Assembly (NCBI GenBank): GCA_027682205.1 | Contig: JAQDAD010000001.1 | Coordinates: forward strand, 868,001 to 932,000 | Direction: 5' to 3' | Origin: Streptococcaceae bacterium AF54-32pH5A | Lineage (GTDB): Bacteria; Bacillota; Bacilli; Lactobacillales; Streptococcaceae | DNA: 64,000 nt | Part shown: positions 53,901-62,659 of the stretch, piece by piece | Layout: each line of letters opens with the position of its first letter | Position numbering within the stretch: position 1 is the first letter of the stretch | Made by a program: the position numbers and the translations under genes | Notes under the pieces: model-generated | What the model saw: the letters and a program-made list of their open reading frames with translations, nothing else | Told to the model about the DNA's origin: nothing | Database searches by the model: none

Positions 53901-56207
53901 GACCGCTCACTAGATCCTCAACTCGCCTATACCTATACTGTAAAGGCAATGCTGGGCGAAGTTCCTACCCAAGTATCTGAACAGGTCACTGTAGAAACTC
54001 CTAGTGAGTTGATGGACGACCGAGATAACCGTATCCAGTATGGAGCTGCCTTTGGAAACTGGGCAGATTCAGAATTATTCGGAGGAACGGAGAAGTTTGC
54101 TGACCTTTCAAAAGGTGACTACACAGACGAAGATATCACTGCTACTATTCCTTTCAATGGTGTTGGTATCGAAATCTATGGACTAAAATCGTCTGAACTA
54201 GGTCTTGCTACTGCTAAAATTGATGGCAAAGAGGTCGGCGAACTTGATTTCCACACTGCTGGGGTAACTGAAAAAGGAAGTCTCATCGGTCGCTTTACAG
54301 GATTATCAGACGGACCTCACACTCTGACTCTTTCTGTTAAACGTGAGCACAAAGGACGTGGAAGTGAACGCTCGAAAATTTCTCTAGACTACTTCAAGAT
54401 TCTAGCAGGAGCAGGCAACACGATTGAAAAAATGGATGATCGTGATTCGCGCATCCAGTATGGTTCCCAGTTTAAGGATTGGTCTGACCCTGAACTCTAC
54501 GGAGGTACGGAAAAATACGCTGACATCAACAACAGCGACTCTAGTGCAGCTTCAGAAGCTCAGGCAACCATTTCCTTTACAGGAACAGGTATTCGTATCT
54601 ATGGTTTGAAGAGCCTTGCCCTTGGACGAGCACGTGTTACACTAGATGGCAAAGAAATGCCAAGTCTAGACTTCTACACTTCAGGTGCAACTGAAAAGAG
54701 AGCCTTTATTGGCGAATTTACAAACCTTACTGACGGTCCGCACACCCTGACATTACGTGTTGATCCAGATTCACCAGAAGGTCGCAAGAAGATTTCTCTA
54801 GACTCCTTTGATATCATCAAGGCCCCTGCTGTTGGTATAGATAGTCCAAGTATCGCTCCTCTTAAGGAAAATGACAAAGAAATTTCCTTAACCCTACCAT
54901 CTGGAGACTGGGAAGCCATCGCTGTGACTTTCCCAGGAGTTAAAGATCCTCTAGTCTTGCGCAAAGTGGACGAAACGCATCTGGTTACAAGTGGGGATCA
55001 GACCGTGCTATCAATCCAAGACAATCAAGTTCAAATCCCAATCCCTGACGGTACTGATCGACAAAATGAAAAAGCGATTGAAGCTTATGCTATCCAAGGA
55101 ACTACCACAAGCAGTCCTGTCGTAGCCGTCTTTACTAAAAAGGACGAGAAAAAGGTTGACGAGAAGCAGCCAACTACAAGCAAGGGGGACGAACCAGCTC
55201 CTACTGTTGAAATTCCGGAATATACTGAGCCTATCGGAACTGCAGGGCAAGAGGAACCGCCTACAGTGACAATTCCCGAATACACCGAACCTATCGGAAC
55301 CGCAGGGCAAGAAGAGCCACCTACTCTTGAAAAGCCTGAATACACCGAATCTATCGGAACGGCAGGGCAAGAAGAGCCACCTACTCTTGAAAAGCCTGAA
55401 TACACCAACCCTATCGGAACCGCAGGGCAAGAGGAAGCCCCTACTCTTGAAAATCCTGAGTACACCGAGCCTATTGGAACTGCGGGAGAACAAGAAGCTC
55501 CAACAGTAGAAATTCCTGAATACACTGAGCCTATCGGAACCGCAGGGCAAGAGGAAGCCCCTACTCTTGAAAACCCTGAATACACCGAGCCTATCGGAAC
55601 TAGTGGAGAACAGGCTGCTCCAACCCTCACCCGACCTGAGTATCAGTTGCGCACCTTGAAAGATAAAAAGACGGGGGTCGAAATCATCGGTGGAACCAGC
55701 GACTTAGAAGGAATTTCTCACATCTCTAGTCGACGTATCCTAGCTCAGGAACTCTTTGGCAAGACCTATGATGCTTACGACCTACAACTTAAAAATCCAA
55801 CAGATCATAGCTTGCAGCCAAAAGGCTCTGTCTTGGTTCGATTGCCTATTTCAGCTAGCGTAGAAAATGTCTACTACCTCACTCCGACTAAAGAGTTGCA
55901 AGCCCTTGATTTCGACGTTCGAGAAGGAAAGGCAGAATTCACTACTAGTCATTTCAGTACCTATGCTGTCGTCTATCAAGCTGCTGGAACAACCCCAAGT
56001 GCAGAGGAAAAACCAAGTGCTTCAGAAGCGCACGGCGCTGAACAACTTTCAGCTAGTCCTAGCCTTGCTAAAGCTGGAAATCATTCTCCTAAGGAACAAC
56101 TTCCAGCAACAGGGGAAGCATCCAACCCACTCCTCTTCTTAGCAGGCCTTAGCCTAGCCCTCACAGCCACTTTTATGTTAAAAGGAAGAAAGGATGAATC
56201 CAACTAA
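50979..56207 (+). CDS. LPXTG-anchored GH95 alpha-L-fucosidase, 1742 residues
   Basis: This surface enzyme probably removes alpha-1,2-linked fucose from host glycans. Order: YSIRK signal (YSIRKLTVGTASV, about 12-24; cleavage near 39), low-complexity linker to about 115, then the GH95 catalytic domain to about 900. Family residues are seen in NVNLQMNYWP (about 505), SPEHG (acid Glu, about 643) and IDGNFG (base Asp, about 802). A fibronectin-III-like part (about 915-1005) follows, then two similar carbohydrate-binding-like domains each opening MDDRDxRIQYG (about 1011 and 1151), a seven-fold 20-residue repeat (about 1408-1554), and an LPATGE sorting signal (about 1707) with hydrophobic tail. Promoter and cre site upstream, terminator downstream. 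Confidence 0.93.
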   Translation: MDKRFWEKSCRYSIRKLTVGTASVLLGAVFLASHTVSADSIEVKQTEQTSVEAITKPDSEPKAAEATETTKPPLAESPAVSESRPAKETQTISSQASETVVETNENKENENTELPVTKQENYQLNYDQPTAPSYDGWEKQALPVGNGEMGAKVFGLIGEERIQYNEKTLWSGGPQPDSTDYNGGNYKDRYKVLAEIRKALEAGDRQKAKQLAEQNLVGPNNAQYGRYLAFGDIFMVFNNQKKGLDTVTDYHRSLDITEATTTTSYTQDGTTFKRETFSSYPDDVTVTHLTKKGNKTLDFTLWNSLTEDLLANGNYSWEYSNYKNGHVTTDENGILLKGTVKDNGLKFASYLGIKTDGKVTVHEDSLTITGASYATLLLSAKTNFAQNPKTNYRKDIDLEKTVKGIVEAAKAKDYETLKKDHIKDYQSLFNRVKLNLGGNKTTQTTKEALQRYNPSKGQKLEELFFQYGRYLLISSSRDRTDALPANLQGVWNAVDNPPWNADYHLNVNLQMNYWPAYMSNLAETAKPMINYIDDMRYYGRIAAKEYAGIESKDGQENGWLVHTQATPFGWTTPGWNYYWGWSPAANAWMMQNVYDYYKFTKDEAYLKEKIYPMLKETAKFWNSFLHYDQASDRWVSSPSYSPEHGTITIGNTFDQSLVWQLFHDYMEVANHLKVDQDLVTEVKAKFDKLKPLHINKEGRIKEWYEEDSPQFSNEGIENNHRHVSHLVGLFPGTLFSKDQAEYLEAARATLNHRGDGGTGWSKANKINLWARLLDGNRAHRLLAEQLKYSTLENLWDTHAPFQIDGNFGATSGMAEMLLQSHTGYIAPLPALPDAWKDGQVSGLVARGNFEVSMKWKDKNLQSLSFLSNVGGDLVVDYPNIEASQIKVNGKAVKATVLKDNRIQLATQKGDVITFEHFPGRITSLTAVRQNGVTAELTFNQVEGATHYVIQRQVKDESGQTSATREFVTNQTNFIDRSLDPQLAYTYTVKAMLGEVPTQVSEQVTVETPSELMDDRDNRIQYGAAFGNWADSELFGGTEKFADLSKGDYTDEDITATIPFNGVGIEIYGLKSSELGLATAKIDGKEVGELDFHTAGVTEKGSLIGRFTGLSDGPHTLTLSVKREHKGRGSERSKISLDYFKILAGAGNTIEKMDDRDSRIQYGSQFKDWSDPELYGGTEKYADINNSDSSAASEAQATISFTGTGIRIYGLKSLALGRARVTLDGKEMPSLDFYTSGATEKRAFIGEFTNLTDGPHTLTLRVDPDSPEGRKKISLDSFDIIKAPAVGIDSPSIAPLKENDKEISLTLPSGDWEAIAVTFPGVKDPLVLRKVDETHLVTSGDQTVLSIQDNQVQIPIPDGTDRQNEKAIEAYAIQGTTTSSPVVAVFTKKDEKKVDEKQPTTSKGDEPAPTVEIPEYTEPIGTAGQEEPPTVTIPEYTEPIGTAGQEEPPTLEKPEYTESIGTAGQEEPPTLEKPEYTNPIGTAGQEEAPTLENPEYTEPIGTAGEQEAPTVEIPEYTEPIGTAGQEEAPTLENPEYTEPIGTSGEQAAPTLTRPEYQLRTLKDKKTGVEIIGGTSDLEGISHISSRRILAQELFGKTYDAYDLQLKNPTDHSLQPKGSVLVRLPISASVENVYYLTPTKELQALDFDVREGKAEFTTSHFSTYAVVYQAAGTTPSAEEKPSASEAHGAEQLSASPSLAKAGNHSPKEQLPATGEASNPLLFLAGLSLALTATFMLKGRKDESN
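55207..55632 (+). repeat. Tandem 60-bp repeats coding for PEYTEPIGTAG units
   Basis: Seven units of 20 residues (PEYTEPIGTAGQEEAPTLE type, with Val/Leu and Glu/Lys/Asn variants) are followed by a partial one. Likely a cell-wall-spanning stalk; copy number can change by slippage or recombination. Not a CRISPR array, since there are no unique spacers. Confidence 0.9.
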
Positions 56208-56222
56208 CTTTTAAGCATAAGA

Positions 56223-56260
56223 AAAACAGGATGAAGATCAACTTCATCCTGTTTTGTTTT
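56223..56260. terminator. Terminator between the GH95 gene and mraY
   Basis: A perfect 14-bp stem, AAAACAGGATGAAG / CTTCATCCTGTTTT, is followed by GTTTTG. It probably serves both converging genes. Confidence 0.85.
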
Positions 56261-56277
56261 GTAATCAAAGATTATCT

Positions 56278-57258
56278 TTACAGTAGGTATAAAAAGGCTA
56301 GGGTCAAAAGACTTGCTAGAAGTCCAACTCCCCAAAAGAAGAAGTCAACCTTCCACTCGCTCCAAGGATTGCCCTTGCCTGAAAATCCTCCAAGTTCAAA
56401 ATGGTGATGGACAGGCGTCATACGGAAAATACGTTTCCCGCCAGTTAGCTTAAAGTAGGTAACCTGCATCATAACAGAGCTTGTCTCAAAGACATAGATA
56501 ATCCCAATCAACAAAAGGGTCCATTCTTGATGAAGAGCCATAGAAATAGCTGCCAGCATCCCACCAAGAGCCAAACTTCCCACATCTCCCATGAAGACCT
56601 TGGCAGGTTTGTGGTTAAAGACGAAGAAACCTAGCAAACCACCAATCATAGCAAGAATGACAAGAAGAATATCCAGTTGATTTTGCATATAAGCAATCAC
56701 ACCGTAAGCTGACAAGCTAATCACCACTGAGATACTCGCTAAGCCGTCAATCCCGTCAGTCAGATTCACCGCATTTGAAAAACCAACCAGCCAGAAAAGA
56801 GCAAAGAAAATATAGAAAATACCCAAATGAAGAGGATAGCCAAAGACAGAAAGCATATCGCCACCGCGTTCATAAAAGAGGTAGAAAATCACTCCTCCAA
56901 GGAGTTGGAGAGCAAGCTTTTGCTTAGGATTCAAGCCTTCGTTAATCTTACGAAAGACCTTGAGGAAATCATCCAAAAAACCTACCAAACCATACAAAAC
57001 CAAGATAAACAAAATCATGCTAACATTGTTGGTCAATTGTTGGGTAAAGAGAGCGACCAGAAAGCTCACAACTACTGCAACGATAAGGAAGACAAGACCT
57101 CCCATGGTTGGAGTCCCAGCTTTAGCTTGGTGTTGCTTGACATCCTCGTGCATCTGCTGACCTGTAATCTGCGCTTTTCGATAAAATCGGATAAAGGCTG
57201 GAATGCCAATCAAGGTCAATAGAAAGGCTAGAATTCCAGCACTAATGGAACTAATCAT
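56278..57258 (-). CDS. mraY: Phospho-N-acetylmuramoyl-pentapeptide transferase
   Basis: MraY transfers phospho-MurNAc-pentapeptide to undecaprenyl phosphate, forming lipid I. There are ten hydrophobic helices in 326 residues. The catalytic Asp regions are visible: [12 protein letters not shown] (about 94-105), [13 protein letters not shown] (about 162-174), [12 protein letters not shown] (about 221-232), and [11 protein letters not shown] (about 287-297). It lies 1 bp after pbp2X. Confidence 0.97.
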   Translation of the reverse strand: MISSISAGILAFLLTLIGIPAFIRFYRKAQITGQQMHEDVKQHQAKAGTPTMGGLVFLIVAVVVSFLVALFTQQLTNNVSMILFILVLYGLVGFLDDFLKVFRKINEGLNPKQKLALQLLGGVIFYLFYERGGDMLSVFGYPLHLGIFYIFFALFWLVGFSNAVNLTDGIDGLASISVVISLSAYGVIAYMQNQLDILLVILAMIGGLLGFFVFNHKPAKVFMGDVGSLALGGMLAAISMALHQEWTLLLIGIIYVFETSSVMMQVTYFKLTGGKRIFRMTPVHHHFELGGFSGKGNPWSEWKVDFFFWGVGLLASLLTLAFLYLL

Positions 57259-57259
57259 C

Positions 57260-59515
57260 TTAATCTCCTAAAGTTACTTTCATTTTTTTAATATCTTTGA
57301 GGGCAGTATTGGCACGGACACTTTGTTTCTTGACCGTTTTACCGCTACCTTCCCACTCGACTTCTATATTTAGCCATTTGGCCAATGTTTGCACATTTTC
57401 ATCTGTCCAGCCATACATATCTGGCATTTCTTCGACCTTATCAGACAGGATCAAGATTTGCTGATTGGCTTCCAAATTATCTCCTTCAGAAACCGAAAGA
57501 TCCTTGATCTTGGTTCCTGTTCCGATAACTATTGGTTGAACAAGGTTTCGGCGCAATTCTTCTGCTAGGTCACCTGGGGTAAAGTCCTTGGTGGCAGGCA
57601 TAGCATAGCTTGTCGTCTTGCTGACCTGATCCAAGTTCTTGGCAGTTGACTGAAGATTGAGGGATTCTTTCATGGCAGAAGCTCGCTCAAGGATTGGATT
57701 GGCAAACTCCCCCAGCTGAACGCCTGAATAATGCTCTGGCTGTTGCACCGTCACATAGAGGATAAAGTCAGGATTTTCTGCAGGATGCATCGACACAACA
57801 GAGAAGATATAGTTGGTTTCACCTGTTAGGTACCCCCCATTCTTCTCATCGGCAATCTGAGCAGTCCCTGATTTGAGGGCAACATTCTGACCTGGAACAT
57901 TGACAGTTGCTTTTCCTGTACTGTGGTTATACATAGTACCGTAGACAGGGTCCGTACCTACCATGACCATGTGGTCTCGCGTTGACGATGCTGCCGCTTT
58001 TGACACGGGATTTCCGACGATTTCCTTTTGAGACTTGCGGACAGACTGGTCATTTGGATCATAGAGGGCACTGATGAATTTCGGCTCCAACATGACCCCA
58101 TCATTAGCAATGGCTGTAAAGGCACGAAGCATCTGGGTCTGGGTGACAGATATCCCTTGTCCAAATGAACTCATGGCAATATTGACAATATTATCAGCAG
58201 GTAATTGACCTGTGTACTCATCTGTCAAACCAAAACGGGTCGGTACCCCAAACTTAAAGCGGTTGAGGTAGTCCAGCCAGGTTGCATCTCCCATCTTTTG
58301 CTCAAGTAAGGTCATTCCGATATTACTTGAGTGGGCAAAACCTTGAGAGAAGGTCATGGTGCCACCACTAGTCAAACCTTCATTGACGTCCCAGTCTCGA
58401 ATGGTCGCATCTGCTATTTTCAATTCACTACTGTTAAAGTATTCACCACCAGGGAAGGTATTGTTATCAATGGCTGAGGCCAACATCATCACCTTCATGG
58501 TGGATCCTGGCTCGTAGTTACTTTGATAGAGGATATCACGCCAGACAAAGTCTTTTGTAATGCCATCCTTAGTATCGGCATTGAAGGTTGGTCGTTGGGT
58601 TGTAGCAAGAATCTCCCCTGTTTTAGCGCTGACCAAGGTAGCCGTCATATACTTGCCTTTTACCTTTTCCTGAAAGGCATCCATCTGGCTTTCCATAAAG
58701 GATTGCAAGGGACTAGAAAGGGTTGTGTAAACATCCTTTCCATCCACCGTTTGCTGTGAAGCTTGATCTGTACCCGGAACAATATTTCCCAGACGATCCT
58801 TCTCATAGGTGATAATCCCATCTGTACCTGCAAGAATGCTATTTAAAGAACTCTCCAAACCAGATGTCCCAATCAAACGTTTGGTTCCATCCTCATTTTC
58901 ATGAAGTTGCGCTAAACCGATAAAGGAAGAAGCAAACTGTCCATTTGGATAACTACGATTAGGACTGGTTGTGAAGTCAATCCCCTCAACCTCAGCTGTT
59001 TTGAGGTCATTTTTAATAGCCATCATATTGGCATAGGTAATCCCATTTCCCTTGGTACCAAAGGATACCTGTTTCAGATCTGGTTGAGAAAGCTGTTCTT
59101 TGACATAAGACTCCTCCATATCTAGGTATTTATGGAAAATTTCAGCTACCTTATTAAATTGAGAATCCTCTACATAGAGGATTTTCCCTGTTGCTGACTT
59201 GTAGTTCTTGTCAATAACGGCATAAATATTATAAGAAGTCGCATCTTCTGCAATAGGCGTTCCATTACGATCATAGATAGTTCCCCGTTTTGCAGGAATC
59301 GTCTTGGTTGTTTGATGGACCTTGTTTGCTTCTTGAACCAAGTCCTTACCAAATTTTTTACCCGTTCCGATAATGACCGCAAAGTTGACCAAAAAGACAG
59401 CGAAGAGTATGACAGCCAACAAACTCAGGCTTTTTCCTACTCTTCGGCGGTTTTCTTCTGGAGATTTACGATTACGAACGGCATAACGGATGATTTTTTC
59501 TTTCCACTGTTTCAT
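57260..59515 (-). CDS. pbpX: Penicillin-binding protein 2X
   Basis: PBP2x is the class B transpeptidase for septal peptidoglycan and the primary beta-lactam target in this group. A single N-terminal membrane anchor ([20 protein letters not shown], about 29-48) precedes the dimerisation domain. The transpeptidase domain has STMK (Ser about 337), SSN (about 395) and KSGT (about 548), and two C-terminal PASTA domains follow. The active-site motif is STMK, without the Thr-to-Ala change next to the catalytic serine common in resistant strains. At 751 residues it has the normal length. Confidence 0.97.
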   Translation of the reverse strand: MKQWKEKIIRYAVRNRKSPEENRRRVGKSLSLLAVILFAVFLVNFAVIIGTGKKFGKDLVQEANKVHQTTKTIPAKRGTIYDRNGTPIAEDATSYNIYAVIDKNYKSATGKILYVEDSQFNKVAEIFHKYLDMEESYVKEQLSQPDLKQVSFGTKGNGITYANMMAIKNDLKTAEVEGIDFTTSPNRSYPNGQFASSFIGLAQLHENEDGTKRLIGTSGLESSLNSILAGTDGIITYEKDRLGNIVPGTDQASQQTVDGKDVYTTLSSPLQSFMESQMDAFQEKVKGKYMTATLVSAKTGEILATTQRPTFNADTKDGITKDFVWRDILYQSNYEPGSTMKVMMLASAIDNNTFPGGEYFNSSELKIADATIRDWDVNEGLTSGGTMTFSQGFAHSSNIGMTLLEQKMGDATWLDYLNRFKFGVPTRFGLTDEYTGQLPADNIVNIAMSSFGQGISVTQTQMLRAFTAIANDGVMLEPKFISALYDPNDQSVRKSQKEIVGNPVSKAAASSTRDHMVMVGTDPVYGTMYNHSTGKATVNVPGQNVALKSGTAQIADEKNGGYLTGETNYIFSVVSMHPAENPDFILYVTVQQPEHYSGVQLGEFANPILERASAMKESLNLQSTAKNLDQVSKTTSYAMPATKDFTPGDLAEELRRNLVQPIVIGTGTKIKDLSVSEGDNLEANQQILILSDKVEEMPDMYGWTDENVQTLAKWLNIEVEWEGSGKTVKKQSVRANTALKDIKKMKVTLGD

Positions 59516-59518
59516 ATC

Positions 59519-59836
59519 TTACTCCGCTGCTCGGATATTTTCGTTATTCAGCTGCAAATCCTTGGAGTTTGCAATCTCTTTCAAACGTTCTGAACGAATC
59601 AATTCATTGACCTCTTGCTTGGCATCGTCGAGCTCTGTTTTCTTTTCTTCGATTTGAGCATTGACCTTGGTCAATTCATTCTGAACTTGTAATAGCTTGG
59701 TTTGCATAAACACAACGCTAATTGCCAGGATAATCATTGTTGCAGCAATCGAAACATAGAAGGCCTTTTCCACACGTGAAAAACCCTTAAACTTCGTTTG
59801 CAATAACTGGCTTGTTTTTTCGATTCTTTCTGCCAT
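59519..59836 (-). CDS. ftsL: Cell division protein FtsL
   Basis: FtsL is a bitopic divisome protein. The 105 residues contain one transmembrane helix (FYVSIAATMIILAISVVFMQ, about 26-45) followed by an extracellular leucine-type coiled coil (LLQVQNELTKVNAQIEEKK, about 48-66). It lies between rsmH (10 bp) and pbp2X (3 bp), the standard dcw order. Confidence 0.93.
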   Translation of the reverse strand: MAERIEKTSQLLQTKFKGFSRVEKAFYVSIAATMIILAISVVFMQTKLLQVQNELTKVNAQIEEKKTELDDAKQEVNELIRSERLKEIANSKDLQLNNENIRAAE

Positions 59837-59846
59837 GTTTTTCCTC

Positions 59847-60797
59847 TTATTTGTGAATTTTTCTGGCCACGCGCAACTTGGCTGAATGCGAACGGTTGTT
59901 GGCTTCTAGCTCTTCGGCACTTGGCAAGATTGGCTTACGGGATACCAATTCCATCTTAGGCTTAAGATCATCTGGAATGAAGGGCAAGCCTTTCGGAACC
60001 TCCACTGTTGAAGCCTCCTTAAACAACTGCTTGGTCAAGCGGTCTTCCAACGAATGGAAAGTAATGACTGAGATTCTACCATCCAGAGCCAGCATGTCCA
60101 TGGCCTGCTGGATGGATTCATCTGCTGCTCCCAGCTCATCATTGACTTCGATTCGGATAGCCTGAAAAATCTGCTTGGCAGGGTGTCCCTTTTTCTTGAG
60201 CTCCTTGGCAGGCTTGGCAGACTTGATAATCTCTGCCAACTCAGTCGTCGTCTCGATTGGTTTTACCTCACGCGCTTGCTCAATCTTACGCGCAATCTGT
60301 TTAGAAAACTTATCCTCGCCATACTTGAAAAAGATCCGAACCAAGTCATGATAGTCATAATGATTGACCACCTCATAGGCCGTCAGACTAGCTTCCTGAT
60401 TCATGCGCATATCCAGTGGCGCATCTTTTTTATAAGAAAAACCACGCTCACGCTGATCTAGCTGAGGACTGGACACTCCCAAGTCATAACAAATCCCATC
60501 AATTTCTTGGACACCAGCCTCCTGCAAACGTACCTGCAAATGACGGAAGTTATCCTTGATAAAGGTTACCATCCCTTTTTCGATATAGGGTGCCAAACGT
60601 TTTTGCGCATTGTCAATGGCATTCTGGTCCTGGTCAAAGGCATAGAGATGTCCTTTTTCGCTCAATTTACTTAATAAATATTCGCTATGGCCTGCTCCGC
60701 CCAAGGTCGCATCAACGTAGATACCGTCAGGTTTTACGTCAAGCATATCAATCGTTTCATGAAGCAAGACCGTTACATGATGAAATTCTTTTGTCAT
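59847..60797 (-). CDS. rsmH: 16S rRNA (cytosine(1402)-N(4))-methyltransferase
   Basis: RsmH methylates C1402 in the ribosomal P site. The N-terminus is [14 protein letters not shown]. The SAM site is [14 protein letters not shown] (about 29-42), with [20 protein letters not shown] (about 99-118) and the C-terminal [16 protein letters not shown] (about 247-262). The 316-residue length is normal. First gene of the rsmH-ftsL-pbpX-mraY operon. Confidence 0.97.
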   Translation of the reverse strand: MTKEFHHVTVLLHETIDMLDVKPDGIYVDATLGGAGHSEYLLSKLSEKGHLYAFDQDQNAIDNAQKRLAPYIEKGMVTFIKDNFRHLQVRLQEAGVQEIDGICYDLGVSSPQLDQRERGFSYKKDAPLDMRMNQEASLTAYEVVNHYDYHDLVRIFFKYGEDKFSKQIARKIEQAREVKPIETTTELAEIIKSAKPAKELKKKGHPAKQIFQAIRIEVNDELGAADESIQQAMDMLALDGRISVITFHSLEDRLTKQLFKEASTVEVPKGLPFIPDDLKPKMELVSRKPILPSAEELEANNRSHSAKLRVARKIHK

Positions 60798-60806
60798 ATC
60801 TTATCT

Positions 60807-60817
60807 ATTTTACCACA
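60807..60817 (-). promoter_or_regulatory. Extended -10 promoter for the rsmH operon
   Basis: TGTGGTAAAAT on the minus strand, preceded by TT, lies about 10 bp before the rsmH start, giving a short leader. Confidence 0.5.
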
Positions 60818-60881
60818 AATCTGACCAGCTTGCACTTGTCAGATAAATAGGTCAAAAACAAGTAAGATTTCTTTAAGAAAT

Positions 60882-60901
60882 ATGTCAAATATGCTTGACA
60901 T
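60882..60901. promoter_or_regulatory. 20-bp palindrome overlapping the xre -35 (probable operator)
   Basis: ATGTCAA - atatgc - TTGACAT is a perfect inverted repeat whose right arm contains the -35 hexamer. It is the natural candidate binding site for the XRE regulator. Confidence 0.65.
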
Positions 60902-60923
60902 CTGCTCCATAGAAGAATATAAT
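60895..60923 (+). promoter_or_regulatory. Consensus promoter for the xre operon
   Basis: TTGACA, 17 bp, TATAAT: a full-consensus sigma-70-type promoter. Confidence 0.85.
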
Positions 60924-60926
60924 ATA

Positions 60927-60942
60927 GTCAAATATATGTGAC
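60927..60942. promoter_or_regulatory. Second, shorter palindrome downstream of the xre -10
   Basis: GTCA - 8 bp - TGAC, related to the 60882 site (shared GTCAAATAT), lies 3 bp after the -10. Confidence 0.5.
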
Positions 60943-60963
60943 ATGAATCAGAAAGGAGACCAG

Positions 60964-61158
60964 ATGAATCGTGTGAAAGAGTTTCGCAAGGAACTAGGCA
61001 TTTCCCAGCTCGAGCTCGCCAAAGATATCGGTGTCTCGAGACAGACCATCAACATGATTGAAAATGACAAGTACAATCCAACTCTGGAACTCTGCCTCAA
61101 TCTCGCCCGCAGCCTCCAAACTGACCTCAACAGTCTCTTTTGGGAGGATGATTTTTAA
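60964..61158 (+). CDS. XRE family transcriptional regulator (small, DNA-binding domain only)
   Basis: This is a 64-residue Cro/CI-type repressor made only of the helix-turn-helix domain: RKELGISQLELAKDIGVSRQ (about 8-27) and TINMIENDKYNPTLELCLNL. The start at 60964 follows AAAGGAG at 7-bp spacing. Proteins of this size commonly control an adjoining membrane-protein gene. The palindromes overlapping its own promoter suggest autorepression. The next gene begins 16 bp later. Confidence 0.93.
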   Translation: MNRVKEFRKELGISQLELAKDIGVSRQTINMIENDKYNPTLELCLNLARSLQTDLNSLFWEDDF

Positions 61159-61174
61159 AAAAAGGAGCAAACAA

Positions 61175-61717
61175 ATGAAAAAAGAAACTCTCACTGAAAA
61201 ACTCATCAAACGCATTTACGGAATTTCTGGTCCTCTTGACGAACACAAACGGCGCGAGGCCGATCGCATTGGGAATCAGGTCTTTATCGTCCTCTTTTAT
61301 CTGATGATTTTTGGCAACCTCATCCCTTTTGTCCTCGCTTATAAATACCCACAAATTGTCGCTTTTGGATATCCTATTGTGGTGTTCGGCATTTCGATGA
61401 TAGCTGCTCTCTATGTAGTCTCTCAAACCAAGAAAACGGGTATCACAGCCATTGATCCCGAAATGCTTAACCAAAAAGAAAGTAAGCAGCTACATTTTCC
61501 TGGTCTAAAAGCGGGTCTGATCTACGGAATAGCGATATTTTTTATAATGCCATTCATCGATACCCTAACAAGTGAAAATCCAAATTTCATCAGTTCTCTT
61601 CTGAATACAAAACATATTTTAAAAACTATACTGGGAGCTTTCTTTTTCGGACTGATGATGCAAATTGTCGTCACTCTTCGCATTCAAAAAGCCAAGGAAG
61701 ACCAGGACGACGATTAG
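61175..61717 (+). CDS. DUF3278-type membrane protein, first copy
   Basis: This 180-residue membrane protein has about four hydrophobic segments (about 32-52, 57-77, 109-127 and 145-162). The N-terminal pattern GPLDEHKRREADRIGNQ (about 18-34) recurs in the second paralogue at 62081, and is the type seen in DUF3278 proteins beside small XRE regulators in streptococci. The start at 61175 has AAAGGAG 8 bp upstream. Function unknown. Confidence 0.82.
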   Translation: MKKETLTEKLIKRIYGISGPLDEHKRREADRIGNQVFIVLFYLMIFGNLIPFVLAYKYPQIVAFGYPIVVFGISMIAALYVVSQTKKTGITAIDPEMLNQKESKQLHFPGLKAGLIYGIAIFFIMPFIDTLTSENPNFISSLLNTKHILKTILGAFFFGLMMQIVVTLRIQKAKEDQDDD

Positions 61718-61727
61718 GAGGAAACTT

Positions 61728-62060
61728 ATGAAATCATTACAAAATTTACTGCTAACTCATATTTTAGTCGGCATCTTTATAACCTTTTTCTTAGTTCATG
61801 GCCATATTACACGTCCATTTCTGATAGTCTTCCTGTTAGCTCTTCCTGTCTTGAACAAGGGACAGAGATTTCAGAAAATCAAATCCCCAAAAATACGCCT
61901 TCTAAACGCATCTCTCTGCTTTATTCTCGTATGCTTACCACAACTCTTAACGAATTCTATGGATTGGAGATATCTCGTATTTCTAACCATTTGCATCATT
62001 TTTAGTCTAATCTACTGCTATACTCTCTTTCAACTCTTTAGAGAAGCCAATACAAAATAA
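61728..62060 (+). CDS. Small membrane protein of the XRE cassette, unrecognised
   Basis: This 110-residue protein is almost entirely hydrophobic helices (about 7-25, 29-45, 59-75 and 80-102). The start at 61728 (MKSLQNLLLTHILVG) follows AGGAGG. I recognise no family. It is flanked by the two DUF3278-type genes on the same strand with gaps of 10 and 20 bp, so it is part of the same operon. Confidence 0.78.
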   Translation: MKSLQNLLLTHILVGIFITFFLVHGHITRPFLIVFLLALPVLNKGQRFQKIKSPKIRLLNASLCFILVCLPQLLTNSMDWRYLVFLTICIIFSLIYCYTLFQLFREANTK

Positions 62061-62080
62061 TGTTTTAAGAGGTCACTTCT

Positions 62081-62659
62081 ATGAAAAAAGAAGATTTCAC
62101 CACTCGCTTACTCAAACTATTCTTTCACATTCAAGGCCCCTTTGATGAATGTCGCCAAGAGATAATCTACAGAGCTTGTGCTCGAGCCTTGATTCAAATC
62201 GTATACTCCTCCCTCCTACTCTTCTTATTTTATCTTCTATTTGGACGCTTCATAGAATTGGTTCGAGATGCTATGCCCTACCTCTATTTTGGTCTTATCT
62301 TCATCCTCTCATCTAGGGTGAGACTAGCAGTTCGAGACTTACATTTGGACAAGGACGACCAGTCCGAGATTCATCACAAAAGCTACAGCAAAAGTCAAAT
62401 CAAAGTTCGTAGTTGGGGTGTATTCCTCAGCATTCAGCTCGGTCTCTTCCTCTTACTAATCTTTCATAAACTCTTTGTTCAGCATCTTCCCCTTGACACC
62501 TTTTGGGAAAAGCTCTTCCAAATTGAAAGATTGCTACCTTTGCTAGTATGTAGCCTTGGGACTGGAGCAATCTTTGGAACCATGACCTACGACTTTTTAT
62601 CGGAACACGAGGTAAAACACTCTGAATCAGTAACGTATAAGGAAAATATAGAAAAATGA
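62081..62659 (+). CDS. DUF3278-type membrane protein, second copy
   Basis: This 192-residue paralogue of the 61175 product shares the start MKKExxTxxLxK and the GPFDECRQEIIYRA motif (about 19-32). It has about four hydrophobic segments (about 38-55, 64-80, 112-129 and 148-166) with a charged loop between the second and third. Its end overlaps the glutathione peroxidase start by 4 bp, so the peroxidase may be read from the same transcript. Function unknown. Confidence 0.8.
   Translation: MKKEDFTTRLLKLFFHIQGPFDECRQEIIYRACARALIQIVYSSLLLFLFYLLFGRFIELVRDAMPYLYFGLIFILSSRVRLAVRDLHLDKDDQSEIHHKSYSKSQIKVRSWGVFLSIQLGLFLLLIFHKLFVQHLPLDTFWEKLFQIERLLPLLVCSLGTGAIFGTMTYDFLSEHEVKHSESVTYKENIEK

Noticed and set aside
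55085..55630. Long minus-strand open frames (about 180 codons) opposite the GH95 repeats
   Set aside because: They arise because the 60-bp repeat lacks stops in several frames. Their predicted proteins are mirror repeats, with no start context or family.
55207..55632. Regular 60-bp periodicity that could suggest a CRISPR array
   Set aside because: The units are contiguous, in frame and coding, with no unique spacers and no cas genes.
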